A DNA stretch of 64,000 bases, from the NCBI RefSeq assembly GCF_007970465.1, contig NZ_CP042429.1, forward strand, positions 1 through 64,000. The letters are read 5' to 3'. The position numbers and the translations under genes are program-made. Source of the stretch: Corynebacterium nuruki S6-4. Lineage in GTDB: Bacteria; Actinomycetota; Actinomycetes; Mycobacteriales; Mycobacteriaceae. The notes under the pieces were generated by a model, which saw nothing but the letters and a program-made list of their open reading frames with translations, did not search any database and was not told where the DNA came from. Positions 59,318-64,000 of this stretch are shown here, in pieces (position 1 is the stretch's first letter; every line of letters starts with the position of its first letter).

Positions 59318-60334
59318 GTGAAGAAAATCCGGTCCCACGTCTCCGTTCCCGCCGCCCTGCTCGCCGTCGTCCTGCCGGTGGCGGTGACGGTCGCCGGCTG
59401 CAGCCCGGCCGACCAGAAGGACAGCCCCGGGACCACCGCCACGGCCTCGGCTGCCACCGGGCCCGTGGAGGTCGACCCGCTGGGTGATGTCACCCCGGTG
59501 ACCGACGATCCGGGGGAGGGGCGTCCCGAAGCCGCCCGCATCGTCGCCCTCGACCAGTACGGGACGTTCACCCGGATCCTCGACGGGCTCGGTCTCGCCG
59601 ACCGGATCGTGGGGCGGTCGGTGGCGTCCTCCGAGCCGGCACTCGCCGATGTCCCGGTCGTCACCCGCCACGGCCACGAGATCGACGTCGAATCGGTCCT
59701 GGAACAGCACCCCGGCCTGGTCCTCATCGACGAGAAGGACCCGGCCGGCGGCGCGTCGGCCGGTGCGGTCTCCCAGCTGCGCGGCGCGGGGGTGACCGTC
59801 GAGACGGTCGACCTGACCCGCAACCCGGACACGGTCGCCGACAACATCCGGACCGTCGCCCGGCATGTCGGACTGCCGGAGGTGGGGGAGAAGCTCGCCG
59901 ACCGGTCCGCGGAGAGCATCGCGCGGGCGAAGGACACGGTCGCCGGACTCGCCGGATCCGCCGGTGGGGACCGCCCGCGGATGGTCTTCCTGTTCCAGCG
60001 CGGGACCGGCACCTTCCTGCTCATGGGCGGCCCCTCGGGCGGCGCCCCGCTGATCCCCGCCCTCGGCGGCCGCGATGTCGCAGGGGAGCAGGGCGTGGAC
60101 CGCTCGGTCCCGGCGACCGCCGAGGCACTCGCCGCGATGGATCCCGAGATCATCCTCACGGTCCGCACCGGGGGCGGGGTGGACGCCCTGCTCCGGCAGC
60201 CGGGTGTCGCGCAGACGACCGCCGGCCGGGAACAGCGGGTCATCGCCCTGCCGGACGCCGAGGCGATGTCCTTCGGCCCGCAGACGGGGGAGTCCCTGGC
60301 CCGCTACGCCGAAGCAGTCTGGCAGGGGCGGTAG
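59318..60334 (+). CDS. Heme/B12-type ABC transporter substrate-binding lipoprotein
   Basis: A 338-residue cluster A-II binding protein (HmuT/BtuF fold) with a signal and lipobox VAGC. RIVALDQYGTFTRILDGLGL opens the first lobe. HEIDVESVLEQHPGLVLIDE and the long linking helix lead to a second lobe (RMVFLFQRGTGTFLLMGGP). GTG 59318 lies 6 nt past TAGAGT. No permease or ATPase follows; the next gene is a hydratase, so its transporter must be elsewhere. Confidence 0.87.
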   Translation: MKKIRSHVSVPAALLAVVLPVAVTVAGCSPADQKDSPGTTATASAATGPVEVDPLGDVTPVTDDPGEGRPEAARIVALDQYGTFTRILDGLGLADRIVGRSVASSEPALADVPVVTRHGHEIDVESVLEQHPGLVLIDEKDPAGGASAGAVSQLRGAGVTVETVDLTRNPDTVADNIRTVARHVGLPEVGEKLADRSAESIARAKDTVAGLAGSAGGDRPRMVFLFQRGTGTFLLMGGPSGGAPLIPALGGRDVAGEQGVDRSVPATAEALAAMDPEIILTVRTGGGVDALLRQPGVAQTTAGREQRVIALPDAEAMSFGPQTGESLARYAEAVWQGR

Positions 60335-60354
60335 GCGCGGTAGGCTCATCCTCC

Positions 60355-61140
60355 ATGAGCCTTGTCGACATCAGGGACGCCGCGGGCGTCCGTACCATCA
60401 CCATCAACCGCCCCGACGCGTACAACTCGCTGAACCGGGAGCTGCGTCTCGCGCTGATCGACGCATTCTCCGACGCCGCAGCGGCCTCGACCGCCGGCGG
60501 CCCGGTGCGCGTCGTCGTTCTCGCCGCGGCCGGCAAGGCATTCTGCTCCGGCCAGGACCTCAAGGAACAGCTGCGCGACGCCCGGGAGGGGACCGGCACC
60601 GGCAAGGTCGTCGAGGAGTACAACCCGATGATGGCGGCCCTGCTGTCGATCCCGGTGCCCGTCATTGCGGCGGTGCAGGGGCCGGCCGCCGGTGCCGGCT
60701 GGGGTATCGCGATGGCCTGCGACTTCCGCGTGGTCTCTGCTGCGGCGAGTTTCAAGGGGGCGTTCTCCGGGGTGGGGCTGGCCAGCGACTCCGGACTCTC
60801 GCAGTCGTTGACGGACGCCGTGGGACAGGCCCGCGCGCTGGAGCTGCTGCTGTTCGACGAGAAGATCCCCGCCGCCCGTGCCGCGGAGCTCGGGTTCGTC
60901 ACCTCGGTGGTGGAACCGGCGGAGCTCGCCGACGCGGTCGCGGGGCTGGCTCAGCGGTTCGCGACCGGGCCGACGGCGTCCTACCGGGAGATCAAGGCGT
61001 TGGTGCGGGATGCGGCCGCGGTGAATGCGCGGGCCGACGAAGAGGGGGAGGCCCAGCGGCGGTTGTTCACCACCGCGGACCACACCGAGGCGATGGCGGC
61101 CTTCCTGGAGAAGCGGGCCCCGCAGTTCCGCGGGGAGTGA
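60355..61140 (+). CDS. Enoyl-CoA hydratase/isomerase family protein
   Basis: A 261-residue crotonase-fold enzyme. RVVVLAAAGKAFCSGQDLKE holds the first oxyanion motif and AVQGPAAGAGWGIAMACDF the second. The position of the usual catalytic Glu reads GVGLASDSGLS, with Asp and Ser, which resembles PaaG-type (oxepin-CoA/isomerase) members. The reaction is thus uncertain. ATG 60355 lies 8 nt past TAGGCT. Confidence 0.88.
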   Translation: MSLVDIRDAAGVRTITINRPDAYNSLNRELRLALIDAFSDAAAASTAGGPVRVVVLAAAGKAFCSGQDLKEQLRDAREGTGTGKVVEEYNPMMAALLSIPVPVIAAVQGPAAGAGWGIAMACDFRVVSAAASFKGAFSGVGLASDSGLSQSLTDAVGQARALELLLFDEKIPAARAAELGFVTSVVEPAELADAVAGLAQRFATGPTASYREIKALVRDAAAVNARADEEGEAQRRLFTTADHTEAMAAFLEKRAPQFRGE

Positions 61141-61263
61141 GCGGGCCCCGGTGCGGGCCGTGGCGCGATGTCCCCGAGTCTGCGCCGACAATTCGCCGTG
61201 ACCCCTCTTTGCCAGGCTGTGTGTGAGTCACTCCGACTCCCGCACAGAAAGGAGTCCCCGGCG

Positions 61264-61677
61264 ATGAGCATCGCACCGGGCTACACCAACGACCAGATCC
61301 GCGAGTTCGTCTACGAATACGACCGGCAGCCCCACGGCACGAAGGCCACATGGCTGGCAGGAACGGAAGTGTCCCGCGGCGTTCTCCGCCGATGGCGCTC
61401 CGCGGTCTACGACGGGGACATCGACAAAGGACTGGTACCCAGGGACAGTGATGGGGTGAAATCCTCCAATTCCCAACGCCGGGCCGTCGCAAGTCGGCAG
61501 GACACCGAAGCTCGTCGTATCGCCGAGCTGGAAAAACAGGTCGCCGAACTGAAGTCGTCCAACTCCAAACTGGAGGCGACCAACGATGCACTGGGAAAAG
61601 CTATCGGGCTCTTGCACGACTTGAACGCGCACGGGCCCGACGACAACCCGGATCAGACCAGGCCCTCCGATTCCTGA
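61264..61677 (+). CDS. IS3-family transposase OrfA
   Basis: A 137-residue protein. The N-terminal helix-turn-helix (TNDQIREFVYEYD; HGTKATWLAGTEVSRGVLRRW, cited in part) recognises the IS ends. A leucine-zipper-like helix follows (IAELEKQVAELKSSNSKLEA). The frameshift window GGGAAAA lies at 61593-61599. AAAGGAG precedes ATG 61264. In IS3 elements OrfA alone acts as a regulator. Confidence 0.88.
   Translation: MSIAPGYTNDQIREFVYEYDRQPHGTKATWLAGTEVSRGVLRRWRSAVYDGDIDKGLVPRDSDGVKSSNSQRRAVASRQDTEARRIAELEKQVAELKSSNSKLEATNDALGKAIGLLHDLNAHGPDDNPDQTRPSDS
61593..61599 (+). other. Programmed -1 frameshift heptamer G GGA AAA
   Basis: The heptamer GGGAAAA follows the X XXY YYZ rule in the OrfA frame (codons GGA AAA). 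Slipping back one base joins OrfA to the DDE frame, which is already open here. This is the usual expression strategy of the family. Confidence 0.8.
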
Positions 61678-62696
61678 GGATCGACAATGACCTGGTCAAC
61701 GAGCTGAAACGCCCGGAATACCTCGGATCTCTGCGCAAGGCACTGAACCTGGTCGACCTGGCCCGGTCAACGTGGCACTACCGTCACCAGCCCCGTACCA
61801 CGGTCGCTGATCCGGTCCACCAGGCCGACCGGGCCTACGAGTCACGCATCGACCTGGCAGACCGGGCGGTCATCGCCGCATTGATCCAGTTGGCCTGGGC
61901 GGCCGGCAATTCGGTGGACTACGCGTTCGCCACCGCGTGGGACGCCGGGATCATGATCGCGTCGAAGCGGTCCTGGTGGCGCATCGCCGGTGACCTGGAC
62001 CAGGCCACCCGCCCGGTTGCCCCGACGAGGGGCACCGGCACGTCGAAGAAGCGGCCCACACCGGTGGTGGTCGCCACCGGCCCGAACCAGGTGTGGAGTT
62101 GGGACATCACGGATCTGAAGTCGCCGTACGCCCGGAAGACGTTCAAAGCGTACTCGGTGATCGACATCTACTCGCGGATGATCATCGCCTGGCGGGTCGC
62201 CGACCGCGAGGACAAGTCTCTGGTCAACGAGATGTTCTCCCAGGCGATCGAGGCCTACGGACCTCCCGGGGTCGTGCACGCTGACAACGGGACGGTGATG
62301 AAGTCCAACGACCTGAAGAACCTGCTCAGTGACCATGGTGTGCAGATGAGTCACAACCGGCCGTACGTGTCCAACGACAATCCGTACTCCGAGTCAGAGT
62401 TCCGAACGATGAAGTACCGGCCGGACTACCCGGGCGTCTTCGACTCACTCGAGGATGCCCGGACGTTCCTGCGGTCGTATGTGCCCTGGTACAACACCTG
62501 CCACAAGCACTCGGGAGTTGCGTTGTTCAGCCCGCAGGATGTCTTCGACGGGACGTGGAAGACCAAACACCAGCGCCGGGATGATGCACTGCAACGCTAC
62601 TTCGACCGGCATCCGGAGCGGTTCCGTGGCAGGCCGAGGACCCGGAAGCCGGCGGAGGTCGTCGGCATCAATCACAGGCAGGAAGCAACGGTTTAG
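61594..62696 (+). CDS. IS3-family transposase OrfB (expressed as OrfAB by -1 frameshift)
   Basis: The frame is open from before the GGGAAAA slip site to TAG 62696 and contains the rve integrase core. The DDE triad is readable: Asp in VWSWDITDLKS, Asp in VVHADNGTVMKS, and Glu in NPYSESEFRTMKY about 35 residues later. No good start codon with a ribosome-binding site lies at its beginning, as expected for a transframe product. Residues after the catalytic core are complete, so the enzyme may be active. Confidence 0.87.
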
Positions 62697-62828
62697 GGTC
62701 GGGTGACTCCACACAGCTTGACAGCGAGCGGACCGTGGCAACGGAAGGCCGGAATGTCGGCGCATCCTCCGGACGTCCCGCCGGACGCCGCTTTGCGGAC
62801 TCAGCCTCCACCGCAGTGGAGCCGCGGT

Positions 62829-62906
62829 GTCCCGAGCTGACCCGAGTTGACCCGGATCGGTCAGTTCCGTCGGACCGGAAACGCAGAATCGGGTCAGCTC
62901 GGGACA
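62829..62906. repeat. Interspersed palindromic repeat, copy D
   Basis: TGTCCCGAGCTGACCC on the left and GGGTCAGCTCGGGACA on the right are perfect 16-bp inverted arms. A nested GAGTTGACCCGGATC lies inside the left arm and TTCCG/CGGAA forms an inner hairpin. The 3' flank to about 62950 matches that of copy C. It lies 106 bp from the IS3 right end. Confidence 0.85.
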
Positions 62907-62988
62907 ACTCCGGCCGGGTCGGCCGGTAAAAGACATGCATTCTGACCATTGGCCCCCGGTGAGGCTGCGCAGGGTGACCGTACAGAGT

Positions 62989-63032
62989 GAGGCCCCGGTT
63001 CCCCTGGGTGACGAGCCAGGGGCCGGGGCCTC
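62989..63032. other. Long GC-rich hairpin
   Basis: GAGGCCCCGG-TT-CCCCTGG pairs with CCAGGGGCCGGGGCCTC; only a TT bulge interrupts the 17 pairs. The 8-nt loop is GTGACGAG. A second hairpin, CCGCGG-GTGACGAAT-CCGCGG with outer GCTG/CAGC (63043-63074), follows 10 nt later with nearly the same loop. Confidence 0.7.
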
Positions 63033-63275
63033 GGGTGGAAGCGCTGTGTCCGCGGGTGACGAATCCGCGGCAGCGAAACTTCCGGTTCGCCGCGGTGGCG
63101 GACGGACTGCAGTCCAGGGCGCGCGTTGGAGGTGCCGCAGCTCCGGGGCGCGGATCCGGTGAGAAGAGGAAGCCGGATCGTCGCGGGTCCCGGGGCCGAA
63201 CCCTGGTATCCGTCTGCCGTTGCGGCTGATCCACAACTGCAGTGCGCCGTAGGTGACTAGCCTTCGACACGCCCA

Positions 63276-63294
63276 TGAGGTTAGCGAGACCTAA
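63276..63294 (-). promoter_or_regulatory. DtxR-type iron box without an evident target
   Basis: On the minus strand TTAGGTCTCGCTAACCTCA matches the consensus TTAGGTTAGGCTAACCTAA at 15 of 19 positions, the better of the two boxes seen in this window. No recognisable gene begins just to its left. To the right the first gene starts 320 nt away. Confidence 0.65.
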
Positions 63295-63308
63295 CGCAGC
63301 GTGTCAAT

Positions 63309-63336
63309 AATTCGGCAACATAAACGTTGCGTAATT
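63309..63336. promoter_or_regulatory. Inverted repeat, possible operator
   Basis: AATTCGGCAAC and GTTGCGTAATT are 11-nt arms with two mismatches, separated by ATAAAC. The tract is AT-rich against its background and lies about 180 nt before the TATGAT hexamer of the acyl-CoA dehydrogenase. The binding protein is unknown. Confidence 0.4.
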
Positions 63337-63614
63337 CACCGGAGCAGCGGAAAAATGTCGTCTGACCTGCGGAATGTTTATGTCATGGCCGACCGTCGAG
63401 TGGTCACCCCCGCATCATCCCCCCGTCGGCTGCGCGCGGTGGATCCGTAGAGTGGGCGATCGGGCACCCCCGCCACAACGGCCCAGGTTTGCGCGGGACG
63501 GGGTCTGCAGGGTTAGTATGATTTTGTAACAACCGGGAGACATGGATCACACCGGACATGTCAGTGCGACGCAGGTCGTCGCCCCGCTCAACCACCTCCG
63601 TCGGAAGGATGAGG

Positions 63615-64000
63615 ATGAAGAACTTCCTGCCCCGCACCATTTTTGAAGAAGAGCACGACATGTTCCGCGAGACGTGCCGCGACTTCGTCAACTCGGAGAT
63701 CAAGCCCAACGTCGACAAGTGGCACGAGCAGGGCTTCTGCGACCGCTCCATGTACAAGGCCGCGGGCTCGCTCGGCCTGTTCGGCATGACCTCCCCCGAG
63801 GAGTTCGGCGGCGGCGGAATGGACGACTACCGCTTCAACGCGATCCTCTCCGAGGAGCTCGCCGAGGCCGACTGCGGTTCCGTCATCGTCTCGATCCAGG
63901 TCATCAACGACCTGGTCATCCCGTACCTCGAGAACTTCGCCAACGACGAGCAGAAGAAGAAGTACCTCGCACCGCTGTGCGCCGGTGACAAGATCGGCGC
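63615..64000 (+). CDS. Acyl-CoA dehydrogenase, N-terminal part (cut by window edge)
   Basis: The first 128 codons of an FAD-dependent acyl-CoA dehydrogenase. FEEEHDMFRETCRDFVNSEI, LGLFGMTSPEEFGGGGMDDY and YRFNAILSEELAEAD are typical of the N-terminal helical domain. ATG 63615 has GGAAGG 6 nt upstream; an in-frame ATG at 63609 is an alternative. TATGAT at 63517-63522 is a likely -10. The catalytic region lies outside the window. Confidence 0.93.
   Translation, partial: MKNFLPRTIFEEEHDMFRETCRDFVNSEIKPNVDKWHEQGFCDRSMYKAAGSLGLFGMTSPEEFGGGGMDDYRFNAILSEELAEADCGSVIVSIQVINDLVIPYLENFANDEQKKKYLAPLCAGDKIG

Larger units (their letters stand above)
61210..62723 (+). mobile_element. IS3-family insertion sequence, apparently intact
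   Basis: The element is about 1514 bp. The ends TGCCAGGCTGTGTG... (from 61210) and, on the other strand, TGTCAAGCTGTGTG... (from 62723) form imperfect inverted repeats of about 26 bp that continue through GAGTCAC and CCGAC, with TG...CA termini. It encodes overlapping orfA and orfB in the IS3 manner. The 3-5 bp flanking both ends are not the same, so no target duplication is visible. Confidence 0.85.
62724..63614. other. Structured non-coding region, about 0.9 kb
   Basis: No convincing gene lies between the IS end and the acyl-CoA dehydrogenase. It holds copy D of the palindromic repeat, two hairpins at 62989-63074, a DtxR-like box at 63276-63294, an inverted repeat at 63309-63336, and a TATGAT -10 hexamer at 63517-63522. 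A leftward 202-codon frame spanning the hairpins and repeat has atypical composition and looks accidental. Confidence 0.7.

Noticed and set aside
62668..63276. Leftward 202-codon frame just behind the DtxR-like box
   Set aside because: It spans two hairpins, copy D of the repeat and the IS end. The peptide is Pro/Arg/Ser-rich without any fold or family sign. A short peptide or RNA start at the box remains possible.

Overview
The window reads as a high-GC actinobacterial chromosome, most likely a Corynebacterium (inference). Support: a mycothiol S-conjugate amidase, two 13E12-type DUF222/HNH genes, DtxR-type iron boxes, tandem peptidyl-tRNA hydrolases beside ribosomal protein L25, and SCO1664, DUF3090, DUF501 and DUF4307 proteins. 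Many genes also have a -10-like hexamer only 6-8 nt before the start codon, as in leaderless actinobacterial mRNAs. Coding density is high, and most long antisense reading frames are GC-rich shadows.

Layout. 1-11.6 kb: partial prfC, a KstD-like flavoprotein, an HNH gene with an SOS box over its promoter, an aldo/keto reductase, then a leftward housekeeping run (glmU, prs, L25, pth1, pth2, spermidine-synthase-like). 11.6-20.4 kb: tRNA-Gln, mfd, mazG, a Mn/Zn-type ABC importer and its divergent DtxR/MntR-type regulator, a lytic transglycosylase. 20.4-25.5 kb: eno, divIC, DUF501, ppx, tRNA-Leu, a frameshifted second HNH gene. 25.6-34.1 kb: TetR and DUF4442 around a 31-bp palindrome, transporters, a histidine-phosphatase/DUF3090/SCO1664 cluster, an iron-regulated siderophore-interacting-protein operon, and relics of a divergent TetR/oxidoreductase pair. 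34.1-41.2 kb: an eRF1-like protein, a carboxymuconolactone-decarboxylase/ECF41 sigma pair with a matching promoter, an SGNH hydrolase, a DUF1016 nuclease and small regulators. 41.2-46.7 kb: leuA with a Leu-rich leader peptide, a GntR regulator, a second DUF4442 protein, and mvaS/mvaA, the first two dedicated mevalonate-pathway enzymes. 46.9-61.1 kb: redox genes, BI-1, greA, mca, an isoprenyl diphosphate synthase, coaA, glyA, a nicotinamidase-like gene, a heme/B12-type binding lipoprotein and an enoyl-CoA hydratase. 61.2-64 kb: an intact IS3-family element, about 0.9 kb of structured non-coding DNA and the start of an acyl-CoA dehydrogenase.

The strongest non-gene signal is a family of imperfect palindromes built on GAGTTGACCCGG, found four times at roughly 10-kb intervals in the right half (33.2, 43.8, 52.9 and 62.8 kb). 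Other points worth following are mvaS/mvaA without the rest of the mevalonate pathway in view, the leuA attenuator, the ECF41 autoregulatory unit, and two metal-regulator-like boxes (DtxR-like at 63.28 kb, Zur-like at 59.28 kb) with no obvious full target system.
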